Assembly: GCF_002797495.1 (NCBI RefSeq)
Contig: NZ_PGEZ01000001.1
Coordinates: 2,790,001 to 2,854,000 of the forward strand
Reading direction: 5' to 3'
DNA from: Mumia flava
GTDB taxonomy: Bacteria > Actinomycetota > Actinomycetes > Propionibacteriales > Nocardioidaceae
Length of the DNA stretch: 64,000 nucleotides
The translations under genes were made by a program, and so were the position numbers. How positions within the stretch are numbered: the first letter of the stretch is position 1; each line of letters begins with the position of its first letter. This document shows positions 9,541 through 18,760 of the stretch, one piece after another. The notes under the pieces are model-generated. The model worked only from the letters and a program-made list of their open reading frames with translations. It was not told the DNA's origin and made no database searches.

Positions 9541-11013
9541 ATGCTGAGAGCGCACACCGTCTCCGACGTCCGGGCGGCCGAGGCCGCCCTGATGGCGCGG
9601 ACGGAGCCGGGTGCGCTGATGCACCGGGCCGCCGCCGGCCTCGCGGGATTCGTGCGCGAGACAGCGCCCCCGCAGGTCCCCGTGGTCTTCCTGGTCGGCA
9701 CGGGCGACAACGGTGGTGACGCGCTGTACGCCGCAGCCGAGCTGGCGCGCGAGCGGGTGGTCGCGTGCGCCGTCGTCGACCAGTCCCAGGCCCACCGCGG
9801 CGGGATGGAGGCGGCGTACGCCGCGGGCTGCCGGTTCGTGGGCTCGACCCACGGCTATCCGGTCGTGGTCGACGGGGTGGTCGGCATCGGCGGCCGACCC
9901 GGGTTGCGCGGGCCGGCCGAGGGGTGGCGTGCCGAGATCGAGGCCGACCGGCCGTACGTCGTCGCCGTCGACGTCCCGAGCGGGGTCGACGTCGACGGCG
10001 CACGGGTGCCCGAGGCGTTCCTGCCGGCGGACGCGACCGTGACCTTCGGGACCTTCAAGAACGCGCTGCTGGTCGACCCCGCCGCGCAGTGGGCGTCTCG
10101 CGACGGGCTCGCACGGCTGGTCGACATCGGACTCGGCCCGTACCTCCCTCGGCCGTCGCTCGAGGCCCTCGAGGTCACCGACACCGAGATGCTGATGCGG
10201 GTTCTGCGACCGACGCTGGCGGGGCGTTCGGGTGGACCCGTGCACAAGTACACCCGCGGCGTCGTCGGCGTGGCAGCCGGATCGAGCCGCTACGCCGGGG
10301 CGGCGATGCTGTGCGTGGCGGGAGCGCGCGCCGGGGCTGCGGGCATGGTCCGGTTCCTCGGCGAGGACGACCTGGCCCGGCGGGTGGTCGACCGGTACCC
10401 CGAGGTCGTCGCCCACACCGATCCCGCCGAGGCCGGACGCGTGCAGGCCTGGGTGGTCGGGTCGGGCGGCGGCGAGGCGGCCGGAGCGCGGCTCGAGCGG
10501 GCCCTGGGCGACCGGGTCCCGGTCGTCGTCGACGCCGATGCGCTGGCCCACCTCCCGGAGACCGTGGAGGTCCCGGCACTCCTGACCCCGCACGCGGGTG
10601 AGCTGGCCACGATGCTGGGAGTCGACCGCGACGCCGTGGAGGCCGATCCGCTCGGGCACGTCCGGACGGCCGCGCAGCGCTGGCGCACGACCGTGCTGCT
10701 CAAGGGCGCGCGCACCCTGGTCGCGCACCCGGACGCCCCCGTACGGGTCAACCTGACCGGGACCCCGTGGCTCGCGACCGCCGGTGCCGGTGACGTGCTC
10801 GCCGGCCTCGCCGGATCGTTCCTCGCGGCCGGAGCCCACCCCCTCGACGCGGGGTCGCTGGCCGCCTTCGTGCACGGGGCGGCGGCCACCGCGGCCTCGG
10901 GCGGTGGGCCGGTGACGGCGGGAGCGGTCGCCGAGGCGATCGGACCGGTCGTCACCGCGTGGCGCAACGGCACGCTGGCGGCCTCGGCGGTCCGCGACTG
11001 GAGGACCGCGTGA
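9541..11013 (+). CDS. nnr: Bifunctional NAD(P)H-hydrate epimerase / ADP-dependent dehydratase
   Basis: Repairs damaged NAD(P)HX. The N-terminal YjeF-type epimerase domain (about 1-210) has VGTGDNGGDALYAA (GDNGGD at 55-60) and VDVPSGVDVDG. The C-terminal ribokinase-like dehydratase domain (about 215-490) has HKYTRGVVGVAAGS, LTPHAGELATMLG and TAGAGDVLAGLAG with the catalytic Asp418. The 490 residues match the fused Nnr enzymes. The ATG at 9541 follows a 17-base near-duplicate that itself carries an ATG (see findings). The next gene, alr, overlaps the stop codon, so the two are translationally coupled. Confidence 0.95.
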   Translation: MLRAHTVSDVRAAEAALMARTEPGALMHRAAAGLAGFVRETAPPQVPVVFLVGTGDNGGDALYAAAELARERVVACAVVDQSQAHRGGMEAAYAAGCRFVGSTHGYPVVVDGVVGIGGRPGLRGPAEGWRAEIEADRPYVVAVDVPSGVDVDGARVPEAFLPADATVTFGTFKNALLVDPAAQWASRDGLARLVDIGLGPYLPRPSLEALEVTDTEMLMRVLRPTLAGRSGGPVHKYTRGVVGVAAGSSRYAGAAMLCVAGARAGAAGMVRFLGEDDLARRVVDRYPEVVAHTDPAEAGRVQAWVVGSGGGEAAGARLERALGDRVPVVVDADALAHLPETVEVPALLTPHAGELATMLGVDRDAVEADPLGHVRTAAQRWRTTVLLKGARTLVAHPDAPVRVNLTGTPWLATAGAGDVLAGLAGSFLAAGAHPLDAGSLAAFVHGAAATAASGGGPVTAGAVAEAIGPVVTAWRNGTLAASAVRDWRTA

Positions 11014-12134
11014 GCGCTCCGGCCGAGGCGGTCGTCGATCTCGACGCGTACCGCGCGAACCTCGCACGGCTGCGAGGCGCTGCACCGACCGCGGCGCAGA
11101 TGGCGGTCGTGAAGGCCGACGGCTACGGCCACGGGGCGGTGACGATGGCGCGTGCCGCCCTCGAGGCGGGTTCTGAGTGGCTCGGTGTCGCCACGGTGGA
11201 GGAGGCGGTGCGCCTGAGATCGGCCGGTGTCGACGGTCCGGTGCTGGCGTGGCTGTGCCCGGCGGGCGCGGACCTCGGCCCCGCGATCGACGCCGGGGTG
11301 GACGTCGCAGCGGGGTCGGTCGAGCAGCTCGACGCGGTGCTGGCCGCGCCCGCGAGACGGCGGCCTCGCGTCCACCTGAAGGTCGACACCGGGATGGCGC
11401 GAGGCGGGGTCCGGGGTGCCGACCTGAGCGCGCTGATCGCCGCGGCCGCCCGCGCGCACCACGGCGCGCGGATCGAGGTCGTCGGGATCTTCTCGCACCT
11501 CGCGTGCGCCGACGAGCCGGGCTCGCCGGTCAACGCCGAGCAGCGCACGGCGTTCGACGCGGCGGTGGCCGAGCTCGCCGCCGCCGGGATCACCGACGTG
11601 CTCCGACACCTCGCGAACTCCGCGGCGACGCTCGTCGACCCCGCCGCGCACCACGACCTCGTGCGGGTCGGGATCGCCACCTACGGGATCAGCCCGGGCG
11701 AGGCTCTCGGCGCGCCGGAGGACCTGGGCCTGCAGGCGGTGATGACGCTGCGCAGCGCGCTCGCGCTGGTCCGTCGCGTCCCCGCGGGGACGGGCGTCTC
11801 GTACGGTCACACCTTCGTCACGCAGCGGCCGACGACGCTGGGCCTGGTGCCGATCGGCTACGGCGACGGCGTGCTCCGGGCCGCCTCGAACACCGCCGAG
11901 GCGCTGGTGGCCGGCACCCGGGTGCGCGTCGCCGGCCGGGTGTGCATGGACCAGCTCGTGCTGGACCTCGGGGACCTGGACGTGCGACGGGGCGAGGAGG
12001 TCGTCCTGTTCGGCTCTGCGGGGCGGGGCGAGCCGACCGCGGAGGACTGGGCCCGGGCGGCGGGGACGATCGGCTACGAGGTCGTCACTAGGCTGGGGGG
12101 ACGGATCGTGCACCGTTACCTCGGTGCACCCTGA
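11010..12134 (+). CDS. alr: Alanine racemase
   Basis: A PLP enzyme that interconverts L- and D-alanine for peptidoglycan. VVKADGYGHG holds the PLP lysine (Lys35), SYGHTF the second catalytic base (Tyr265), and GRVCMDQ and GLVPIGYGDG are family motifs; the length of 374 residues is standard. The GTG at 11010 overlaps the nnr stop (GTGA), so this start is preferred over an in-frame GTG 51 bases upstream inside nnr. With glmM and glmS nearby, the region groups cell-wall precursor genes. An alpha/beta hydrolase gene follows after nine bases. Confidence 0.97.
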   Translation: MSAPAEAVVDLDAYRANLARLRGAAPTAAQMAVVKADGYGHGAVTMARAALEAGSEWLGVATVEEAVRLRSAGVDGPVLAWLCPAGADLGPAIDAGVDVAAGSVEQLDAVLAAPARRRPRVHLKVDTGMARGGVRGADLSALIAAAARAHHGARIEVVGIFSHLACADEPGSPVNAEQRTAFDAAVAELAAAGITDVLRHLANSAATLVDPAAHHDLVRVGIATYGISPGEALGAPEDLGLQAVMTLRSALALVRRVPAGTGVSYGHTFVTQRPTTLGLVPIGYGDGVLRAASNTAEALVAGTRVRVAGRVCMDQLVLDLGDLDVRRGEEVVLFGSAGRGEPTAEDWARAAGTIGYEVVTRLGGRIVHRYLGAP

Positions 12135-12143
12135 GGAGGCAGG

Positions 12144-13142
12144 ATGGATTGGCGCACCGTCGCCAAGCTGGGCGCCGTGGCCGCCGGCACCGCGATCGCG
12201 GCCGGCACGGCCGTCGGCGCGGTCGGGGTGGCCACCGATCGGCGACGGGCTCGCCGCCGCGCGCGCCGCGGCGAGGACGTGGCGTTCGGCAGCCTGCACG
12301 CCTCGGGTCGCCGGGTCGTCAGCGACGACGGCGTCGGGTTGCACGTCGAGGTCGACGACGGCCCGACCGACGCCCCGACGATCGTCTTCGTGCACGGCTG
12401 GGTCCTCGACCTGAACTGCTGGCACTACCAGCGCGCGGCGCTGCGCGGCGAGGCCCGGATGGTCTTCTACGACCAGCGGGTCCACGGCCTGTCCGACGAC
12501 AGCCCGGCCGACGACTGCACCCTCGAGCAGCTCGGGCGCGACCTGCGTGCGGTGATCGAGGCGGCCGCCCCCGAGGGTCCGCTGATCCTGGTCGGCCACT
12601 CGATGGGCGGGATGAGCGTGATGTCGTTCGCCGCGCAGTTCGGTGACGTGATGGCCGAGCGGGTCGTCGGGGTGGTCCTGATGGGGACGAGCGCCGGCAA
12701 CCTGGTGGGCCGGGCCACGCCGCTCGGCCGGATCTCGCCGCTGCTGCCCGCGCTGCTGCCCGTCCTCGGTCGGCGTCGGCGCTTCGACACGTTCGCGCTG
12801 ACCCGCAGGTGGGCGGTCGGCCCCGACGCGGAGGCGGTCTACGCCGACATGACCGACGAGATGCTCGCGGCGGCGCGGCCGCGTGCGTACATCGACTTCG
12901 CGAGCAGCTTCCTCGACCTCGACCTGTACGCGTCGTTGGCAGCGATGCCGCACAAGCGTACGGTCGTGATCGGGGGGACGGCCGACAAGCTGACCCCGAT
13001 GAGGCACTCCGAGCGGCTCGCCGAGCAGATCGACGACGCCGACCTCGTGGTGCTCGAAGGATCCGGACACATGATGATGCTGGAACGGCACGCCGACGTG
13101 ACGGAGCGGCTCACCGAGCTGTGGGAGGACGCGCAGGCGTGA
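12144..13142 (+). CDS. Alpha/beta hydrolase, membrane-anchored
   Basis: 332 residues. Residues 7-31 are hydrophobic (LGAVAAGTAIAAGTAVGAVG) and followed by an Arg-rich stretch, consistent with an N-terminal membrane anchor with the rest cytoplasmic or a signal-anchor topology. The hydrolase fold has the oxyanion motif HGW, the nucleophile elbow GHSMGG (Ser153), Asp281 in GGTADKLTP and His309 in GSGHMMM, giving a complete catalytic triad. The substrate is unknown; the family includes esterases, lipases and haloperoxidase-like enzymes. A strong GAGGAGG precedes the ATG. The stop overlaps the next gene by four bases, so it belongs to the alr-tsaE-tsaB-rimI operon. Confidence 0.9.
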   Translation: MDWRTVAKLGAVAAGTAIAAGTAVGAVGVATDRRRARRRARRGEDVAFGSLHASGRRVVSDDGVGLHVEVDDGPTDAPTIVFVHGWVLDLNCWHYQRAALRGEARMVFYDQRVHGLSDDSPADDCTLEQLGRDLRAVIEAAAPEGPLILVGHSMGGMSVMSFAAQFGDVMAERVVGVVLMGTSAGNLVGRATPLGRISPLLPALLPVLGRRRRFDTFALTRRWAVGPDAEAVYADMTDEMLAAARPRAYIDFASSFLDLDLYASLAAMPHKRTVVIGGTADKLTPMRHSERLAEQIDDADLVVLEGSGHMMMLERHADVTERLTELWEDAQA

Positions 13143-14191
13143 CCACGACCGCGATGCCCAACTTCCATGCGTTGAACGTCTTCGACGCGACGCCCGACCG
13201 AGCTGCCGACGTGCTCGCCGTGATCCGCCGGTCGTTCGGCGCGCGGCCGCAGCTCGACCCGCCGTCGACCGCGATGGACGAGACCGAGGCGACCGTGCGC
13301 ACGGCCCTGGAGACCGGCGGCGGCCTGATCGTGGAGCGGCGCGGCAAGCCGATCGGCGCCATGCTGTACGACGAGTCCCGCCCGGGCCTGCTCGGCTTCC
13401 GCCGGGTCGCGGTCGACCCCGACCACCAGGACCGCGGCGTCGCGTCGGCGATGGTCGGCGTCGCCGAGGACACCGCCGAGGAGCGCGGTCTCGACGGCGT
13501 GTGGCTCGACGTGCGCGCGGAGCTCCCCGAGAACGTCACGTTCTGGACCCGTCGCCGCTACCACCCGGTGACCCGGGACGGCAACACGATCGAGTTCGGC
13601 AAGTCGCTGTGGCTGGCCCGCGAGCTGCTGACCGCCGAGCACGCGCAGGAGTTCGGCCGGTCTCTCGCCGCCCTGCTGAGAGCCGGCGACCTCGTGGTGA
13701 TGTCGGGGCCGCTCGGCGCGGGCAAGACGACGCTGACGCAGGGGATCGGCGACGGTCTCGGCGTCCGCGGGCCGATCACCTCGCCGACCTTCGTGCTGGC
13801 GCGGGTCCACCCGAGTCTCACGGACGGCCCGCCGCTCGTGCACGTCGACGCGTACCGCCTGAACGGCGCGATCGAGCTGGACGACCTCGACCTCGATGCG
13901 TCGGTCGACGACGCCGTGACGGTCGTCGAGTGGGGCAGCGGCGTCGCGGAGCAGCTCAGCGACTCGTGGCTGGAGGTCCGGCTCGAGCGTCGCGCCGCGA
14001 CCGTGCTCGACCCTCTGGGGGCCGAGGCGCTCGACCGTGACGACGTCGACGACCACGACGTCCGGCTGGTCACCGTGAAGCCGCACGGCCCGCGCTGGGC
14101 GCGGGTTCCGTTGCGGTCACGGCTGCTGGAGCCGGAAGCCGTCGTCTCGTCGGTCGTGGCCCGCGGTCTGGGTGATGTCGGCGCAGGTTGA
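13139..14191 (+). CDS. tsaE: GNAT domain fused to TsaE, the t6A synthesis ATPase
   Basis: 350 residues in one continuous frame. Residues 1-160 form a GNAT acetyltransferase domain (GFRRVAVDPDHQDRGVASAMV is the acetyl-CoA loop). Residues 165-350 are TsaE, the P-loop ATPase that works with TsaB and TsaD to make N6-threonylcarbamoyladenosine at tRNA position 37. The Walker A GPLGAGKTT is at 190-198, followed by ITSPTFVL and HVDAYRL. Most TsaE proteins are about 150 residues, so this is a true fusion; no frameshift is needed. It starts at GTG 13139, overlapping the hydrolase stop. tsaB follows 18 bases after the stop. The acetylation target is unknown; RimI, also a GNAT, is encoded two genes on. 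Confidence 0.92.
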   Translation: MTTTAMPNFHALNVFDATPDRAADVLAVIRRSFGARPQLDPPSTAMDETEATVRTALETGGGLIVERRGKPIGAMLYDESRPGLLGFRRVAVDPDHQDRGVASAMVGVAEDTAEERGLDGVWLDVRAELPENVTFWTRRRYHPVTRDGNTIEFGKSLWLARELLTAEHAQEFGRSLAALLRAGDLVVMSGPLGAGKTTLTQGIGDGLGVRGPITSPTFVLARVHPSLTDGPPLVHVDAYRLNGAIELDDLDLDASVDDAVTVVEWGSGVAEQLSDSWLEVRLERRAATVLDPLGAEALDRDDVDDHDVRLVTVKPHGPRWARVPLRSRLLEPEAVVSSVVARGLGDVGAG

Positions 14192-14209
14192 CGGCGTAGG
14201 GTGGCTCCG

Positions 14210-14863
14210 ATGCTGATCCTGGCGCTCGACACCGCGACCCCCGTCACCACGGTGGCGGTGCACGACGGCGCGTGCGTGCTGGCGTCGGTCGCCCGGCCCG
14301 GCGCGACGAGTCACGGCGAGCTGCTCGCGCCGGCGATCGAGCAGGCGCTGCAGGAGGCCGACGTCGACGGCCGTGACGTCACCGACGTCGCGGTGGGGGT
14401 CGGGCCCGGACCGTTCACCGGCCTGCGGGTCGGCGTCGTGACCGCGCGGACGCTCGGCGTCTCGTGGGGGGCGCGGGTGCACGGCGTCTGCACCCTCGAC
14501 GTCCTCGCCTCCCAGGTGGCTGCGGCCGTGCCCGTCGACGGCCCGTTCGTCGTGGCGACCGACGCCCGCCGGCGCGAGGTCTACTGGGCCGAGTACGCCC
14601 CGGACGGTGCGCGGATCGCGGGGCCGGACGTGGCTCGTCCCGCCGACCTGGCGGGGCGCTTCTCAGCCGCCACGCGCTTCGTCGGGCGGGGCGCGCAGCT
14701 CTACGCCGACGTGCTCGATCCGATCGACGGCCCGGAGGATCCCGACGCCGCTGCGTTGGCCGCGCTCGTCGCGTCCGGCGCGGCGGTCGAGGTGGGGCTC
14801 GAGCCGCTGTACCTGCGTCGACCGGACGCCACCCCACCGGGTGAGCGGAAGCGCGCCTCGTGA
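14210..14863 (+). CDS. tsaB: TsaB, t6A complex scaffold subunit
   Basis: 217-residue ASKHA-fold protein that dimerises with TsaD in threonylcarbamoyl transfer to tRNA A37. The N-terminus LILALDTATPVTTVAVHDG and GVGPGPFTGLRVGV are family signatures; it lacks the metal-binding histidines present in TsaD, as expected. TAGGGT (14197-14202) ends 7 bases before the ATG and no ribosome binding site is present, so besides readthrough from tsaE it probably has its own leaderless transcript. Its stop overlaps the rimI start (GTGA). Confidence 0.93.
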   Translation: MLILALDTATPVTTVAVHDGACVLASVARPGATSHGELLAPAIEQALQEADVDGRDVTDVAVGVGPGPFTGLRVGVVTARTLGVSWGARVHGVCTLDVLASQVAAAVPVDGPFVVATDARRREVYWAEYAPDGARIAGPDVARPADLAGRFSAATRFVGRGAQLYADVLDPIDGPEDPDAAALAALVASGAAVEVGLEPLYLRRPDATPPGERKRAS

Positions 14864-15309
14864 TCGCGCGCGCGTCCGCGGAGCACGCCGAGACGATCAC
14901 CGAGATCGAGCAGGCATGCTTCGGCGCGGACGCGTGGAGCGCACCCCAGGTCACCGACGAGATCGGCCGGCCGACGCGGACCGTGCTGGTGGCCACCGTC
15001 GACGGCGACGTCGTCGGGTACGCGAGCGTGCTGGTGGTCGCCGGCACGGCCGAGCTCGTCCGGATCGCGGTGGTCCCGGCGCGGCGTCGGCGCGGGGTCG
15101 CGACGCGGCTGATGGACGCGGTGCTGCAGGTCGCCCACGACGCGGGCGCGGACGAGGTGCTGCTGGAGGCAGCAGCGGACAACGACGCGGCGCTCGCGTT
15201 GTACGGTCGACACGGATTCACCCGCACCACGGTGCGGCGGGGGTACTACCACGGGGGCAAGGACGCGGTGATGATGCGGCACCGGACGGTGCCGGAGAGG
15301 ACGGTCTGA
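14860..15309 (+). CDS. rimI: Ribosomal-protein-alanine N-acetyltransferase RimI
   Basis: 149-residue single-domain GNAT. The loop VVPARRRRGVATRLMD binds acetyl-CoA, and EAAADNDAALALYGRHGF is the RimI C-terminal signature (compare VRxSNxxAxxLYxxxGF in the family). RimI acetylates the N-terminus of ribosomal protein S18, and actinobacterial RimI is often encoded with tsaB and tsaD. Here the GTG start overlaps the tsaB stop and its own stop shares a base with the next ATG, so translation is tightly coupled. Confidence 0.88.
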   Translation: MIARASAEHAETITEIEQACFGADAWSAPQVTDEIGRPTRTVLVATVDGDVVGYASVLVVAGTAELVRIAVVPARRRRGVATRLMDAVLQVAHDAGADEVLLEAAADNDAALALYGRHGFTRTTVRRGYYHGGKDAVMMRHRTVPERTV

Positions 15310-15689
15310 TGTTCCGCGTGCACAGCGGGGCCCCCTGGGAGCAGCAGTACGGCTACGCGCGCGCCATCGCGTACGGCCCGAACGTCTCGGTGGCGGGCAC
15401 GACGGCGACGGTCAACGGCAAGGTGATCGGGGTCGGCGACCCGTACGTCCAGACGATGGTGGCCTTCGGGATCGCGCTGGACGCGGTCCGGCAGTGCGGC
15501 CTCGACTCGGTCCACGTGGTGCGCAGCCGGATGTACATCACCGACATGAAGTACGCCGACGACGTCGGTCGCGCCCACCAGGAGCTGTTCGGTGGTACGC
15601 CTCCTGTGGCGACGATGGTGGAGGTCTCGGCCCTGGCCCATCCCGACCATCTGGTGGAGGTCGAGCTCGAGGCCTACGCCGAGCGCTGA
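15309..15689 (+). CDS. RidA-like (YjgF/YER057c/UK114) protein
   Basis: 126 residues with the compact RidA fold: GPNVSVAGTTATVNGKVIGVGDPYVQT early, GLDSVHVVRSRMYITDM in the middle and LVEVELEAYA at the end. RidA hydrolyses reactive enamine/imine intermediates from PLP enzymes. The segment aligned with the archetypal PARSCV, which supplies the catalytic arginine, reads PVATMV here, so classic imine deaminase activity is doubtful and a divergent Rid subfamily is likelier. Its ATG shares a base with the rimI stop; it is the last gene of this operon. Confidence 0.85.
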   Translation: MFRVHSGAPWEQQYGYARAIAYGPNVSVAGTTATVNGKVIGVGDPYVQTMVAFGIALDAVRQCGLDSVHVVRSRMYITDMKYADDVGRAHQELFGGTPPVATMVEVSALAHPDHLVEVELEAYAER

Positions 15690-15744
15690 CGCACCGGCGG
15701 CCCTGACCGGACGGCGGCCCCGAAGGCCTGGCTAGGCTGGGCGG

Positions 15745-16500
15745 ATGCGAGACCTCACGTACCCGCCGGTGGTGCTGACCGCCAAGACCCTGTTCCGGCT
15801 GCGCGGGTGGAGGTTCTCGATCACGGGGACCGAGCACGTCCCGCGGGCCGGTGGTGCCGTGCTCGCCTGCAACCACATCGGGTACGCCGACTTCGTCTTC
15901 GACGGCCTGGCCGCGCAGCCGGCCAAGCGCCTCGTGCGGTTCATGGCGAAGAAGGAGGCGTTCGACCATCCCGTCGGCGGACCGATCCTGCGCTCGATGC
16001 ACCACATCCCGGTGGACCGCAGCGCCGGCGCCGACTCGCTGGACGCGGCGGTCGACTACTGCCGGCGCGGCGAGATCGTGGGGATCTTCCCGGAGGCGAC
16101 GATCAGCCGCTCGTACGAGATCAAGGACGTCAAGAGCGGGGCCGTGCGGATCGCGGCGCAGGCGGGGGTGCCGCTGATCCCGGTCGTGGTGTTCGGGACG
16201 CAGCGCGTGACCACGAAGGGGCACGGCCTCGCGCTCCCGTGGCGGCTGCCGATCGCGATCTCCGTCGGCCCGCCGATGCACCCCGACGGCTCGGACCCCG
16301 ACGCACAGACCGCGCAGATGCGCGACGCGATGGTGCGTCTGCTGGACGAGACGCTCCAGCGCTACCCCGACGACCCGGCCGGCCAGTGGTGGGCGCCGGC
16401 ACGGATCGGTGGCACGGCGCCGACGCCGCAGGAGGCGCAGCGCCTGGACACCGAGGAGCGCGCGGCCCGCGCCGCCCGGAAGGCCGAGCGCGACGGCTGA
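15745..16500 (+). CDS. 1-acylglycerol-3-phosphate acyltransferase-like protein (PlsC family)
   Basis: 251 residues of the phospholipid acyltransferase fold. The catalytic box CNHIGYADFVF (NHxxxxD) lies at about 43-51 and FPEATISRS supplies the substrate-phosphate motif; VDRSAG and VPLIPVVVFGT are further family blocks. It would acylate lysophosphatidate or another glycerolipid at the inner membrane face. The last 30 residues are charged and rich in Ala/Arg. TAGGCT (15733-15738) is 6 bases before the ATG with no ribosome binding site, so a leaderless transcript separate from the ridA operon is likely. Confidence 0.88.
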   Translation: MRDLTYPPVVLTAKTLFRLRGWRFSITGTEHVPRAGGAVLACNHIGYADFVFDGLAAQPAKRLVRFMAKKEAFDHPVGGPILRSMHHIPVDRSAGADSLDAAVDYCRRGEIVGIFPEATISRSYEIKDVKSGAVRIAAQAGVPLIPVVVFGTQRVTTKGHGLALPWRLPIAISVGPPMHPDGSDPDAQTAQMRDAMVRLLDETLQRYPDDPAGQWWAPARIGGTAPTPQEAQRLDTEERAARAARKAERDG

Positions 16501-16581
16501 TCCCCTTCGCGCTGTGTGCCACCAGCCCGGAATCTGAGCGCGGAGACTCGTGCTGACGTCACACGGCGCGACGCCGACGGC

Positions 16582-17568
16582 TCAACGGCGGGGGGCGAAC
16601 GTCGAGTACGAGTGCCCGGCCGGGTCCGCGAGCGCGTCGAGCGCGACGCGGTCCTCCTCGGACGGGATCCACTGCGCCGCCGCGGCGTTCGCGGCGATCT
16701 GCTCGGGTCGGGTCGCGCCGGCGATCACGCTGGAGACGGCCGGCTTCGCGACGAGCCCTCCGATCGCGACGTCCAGCATCGTGAGTCCCCGCTCGTCGGC
16801 GAACGTCCCGAGCGCCTCGATCCGGTCCCAGTCGGCCGCGGCGAGCCGCGCCGCCTGGGCGCCGTCAGCGAGCCGGCTCCCCTCGGGTGCCGCCTCGCCC
16901 CGGCGGTACTTGCCCGTCAGCAGGCCGTACGCGAGCGGGAAGTAGGGGATCAGTCCGACGCCCAGGTGCTCGCAGGCCGGTACCAGGTCGTCCTCGGCGG
17001 TGCGGTTGTAGAGCGAGTACTCGTTCTGGGCCGAGACGAACGACGTGGTCCCGGCGCTGCGGGCCGTCCACACCGCGTCGACCAGCTCCCAGGAACGCAG
17101 GTTGGAGCAGCCTGCGTAGCGGATCTTGCCGGCGCGCACGGCGTTGTCGAGGAACGCGAGCGTCTCGTCGATCGGCGTGACCCGGTCCGGCGTGTGCAGC
17201 TGGTACAGGTCGACGTGGTCGGTCCCCAGCCGCTCGAGGCTCGCGTCCAGCGCCCTGGTCAGGTAGCGACGCGAGGCGCGTGCGCCCCAGTCCGGGCCGT
17301 TGCGGCCCTGCATGTCCATGCCGCCCTTCGTGGCGACCACCACGTCGTCGCGACGCGACCCGAGCGCACGTCCCAGGATGACTTCGCTGGCGCCGAGCCC
17401 GTAGGTGTCGGCGGTGTCGAAGAAGGTGATCCCGGCCTCGAGCGCGGCCTCGACCACGGAGCGGGCCTGCGTCTCGTCGATCCGGGAGCCGAACGCGTTG
17501 CACCCGAGCCCGAGGACGGAGACCGACAGGCCGCTGTCGCCGAGCGGGCGGACGTGCATCTGAGTCAT
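16582..17568 (-). CDS. Aldo/keto reductase
   Basis: About 328 residues, NADPH-dependent aldo/keto reductase fold. The family motifs are [33 protein letters not shown] (with catalytic Asp and Tyr), VVATKGG (catalytic Lys), DLYQLHTPD (catalytic His) and the C-terminal cofactor segment [17 protein letters not shown]. The type resembles the YajO/potassium-channel-beta-like class; the physiological carbonyl substrate is not known. The ATG at 17568 has TACGGT (17576-17581, minus strand) 7 bases upstream and no ribosome binding site. It is divergent from tsaD with only 83 bases between, so promoters are back to back. Confidence 0.92.
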   Translation of the reverse strand: MTQMHVRPLGDSGLSVSVLGLGCNAFGSRIDETQARSVVEAALEAGITFFDTADTYGLGASEVILGRALGSRRDDVVVATKGGMDMQGRNGPDWGARASRRYLTRALDASLERLGTDHVDLYQLHTPDRVTPIDETLAFLDNAVRAGKIRYAGCSNLRSWELVDAVWTARSAGTTSFVSAQNEYSLYNRTAEDDLVPACEHLGVGLIPYFPLAYGLLTGKYRRGEAAPEGSRLADGAQAARLAAADWDRIEALGTFADERGLTMLDVAIGGLVAKPAVSSVIAGATRPEQIAANAAAAQWIPSEEDRVALDALADPAGHSYSTFAPRR

Positions 17569-17651
17569 GCTCCCGACCGTACCGAGCCGCACCCGGAGCG
17601 GCGGTCGGGTTCCGTGTACCGGACGCGGCCGGCGCCTGGCACGATGGGGGA

Positions 17652-18701
17652 GTGAGTGCAGGTGAGCCGTTGGTCCTGGGGATCGAGTCGTCGTGCGACG
17701 AGACCGGCGTCGGGATCGTCCGAGGCCGGCGACTGCTGGCGAACGCCGTCGCGTCGAGCGTCGAGGAGCACGTCCGCTTCGGCGGCGTCGTCCCCGAGGT
17801 GGCGAGCCGGGCGCACCTCGAGGCGTTCGTCCCGATGCTCGAGAAGGCCCAGGCCGACGCGGGCGTCGCGGTCGAGGACGTCGACGCGATCGCGGTGACC
17901 TCGGGCCCCGGGCTGACCGGCGCGCTGCTGGTCGGGATCGCCGCCGCCAAGGCGCTCGCGATCGCCTACGACAAGCCGCTGTACGGCATCAACCACCTGG
18001 TCGCGCACGTCGCCGTCGACCGGCTGGAGCACGGCGAGCTGCCGAGCCCCACGGCGGCGCTGCTGGTCTCCGGCGGACACACCCACCTGCTGCTCGTCGA
18101 GGACGTCGCGACCGACGTCGTCATGATCGGCGAGACCATCGACGACGCCGCGGGCGAGGCGTTCGACAAGGTCGCGCGGCTGCTCGGGCTGCCGTACCCC
18201 GGGGGGCCGCAGATCGACCGCGCCGCCCGCGAGGGCGACGGCACGGCGATCGCCTTCCCTCGGGGCCTCACCGGTCCGCGTGACCTGGAGCGGCACCGCT
18301 ACGACTTCTCGTTCTCGGGCCTGAAGAGTGCGGTGGCACGCCACGTCGAGCACGAGGAGCGGATGGGCCGCCCGGTCGCGGTGGCCGACGTCGCGGCGTC
18401 GTTCCAGGACGCGGTCTGCGACGTCCTGTCGGCGAAGGCCGTCAGGGCCTGCCTCGACCACGGTGCCGAGCACCTCGTCCTCGGCGGAGGGGTCGCGGCG
18501 AACGGCCGTCTCCGCGAGTACGTGCTGGACCGGGCCGGCGAGGCCGGCATCGAGGTCCGGATCCCCGCGCCGGTGCTGTGCACCGACAACGGCGCGATGG
18601 TCGCCTCGCTGGGAGCGGCGCTCGTGGCCCGCGGCGTCGCGCCGAGCGCGCTCGATCTGCCGGCGGACTCCTCCATGCCGGTCACCCAGGTCGTCGCCTG
18701 A
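17652..18701 (+). CDS. tsaD: TsaD, tRNA N6-threonylcarbamoyltransferase catalytic subunit
   Basis: Transfers the threonylcarbamoyl group to A37 of ANN-decoding tRNAs together with TsaB and TsaE, both encoded 3-4 kb upstream. The 349 residues show the Kae1/Qri7/YgjD signatures: [10 protein letters not shown], the metal-binding INHLVAH (His115, His119), LVSGGHTHL and CTDNGAM with the third metal ligand. The start at GTG 17652 is preceded by CACGAT 6 bases upstream, another leaderless-type start. In mycobacteria groES follows directly; here 10 kb of repeat-protein genes intervene. Confidence 0.97.
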   Translation: MSAGEPLVLGIESSCDETGVGIVRGRRLLANAVASSVEEHVRFGGVVPEVASRAHLEAFVPMLEKAQADAGVAVEDVDAIAVTSGPGLTGALLVGIAAAKALAIAYDKPLYGINHLVAHVAVDRLEHGELPSPTAALLVSGGHTHLLLVEDVATDVVMIGETIDDAAGEAFDKVARLLGLPYPGGPQIDRAAREGDGTAIAFPRGLTGPRDLERHRYDFSFSGLKSAVARHVEHEERMGRPVAVADVAASFQDAVCDVLSAKAVRACLDHGAEHLVLGGGVAANGRLREYVLDRAGEAGIEVRIPAPVLCTDNGAMVASLGAALVARGVAPSALDLPADSSMPVTQVVA

Positions 18702-18760
18702 GCGCTCGTCCGGCATACGGACAGGACGTGCTCTGGATCACAGCAATCTGCGCGAACCGG

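Noticed and set aside
12959-13142. Frameshifted or much longer GNAT-TsaE reading frame beginning inside the hydrolase gene
   Set aside because: The open frame extends upstream to 12809, but the coding match starts at GTG 13139, which overlaps the hydrolase stop in the usual way.
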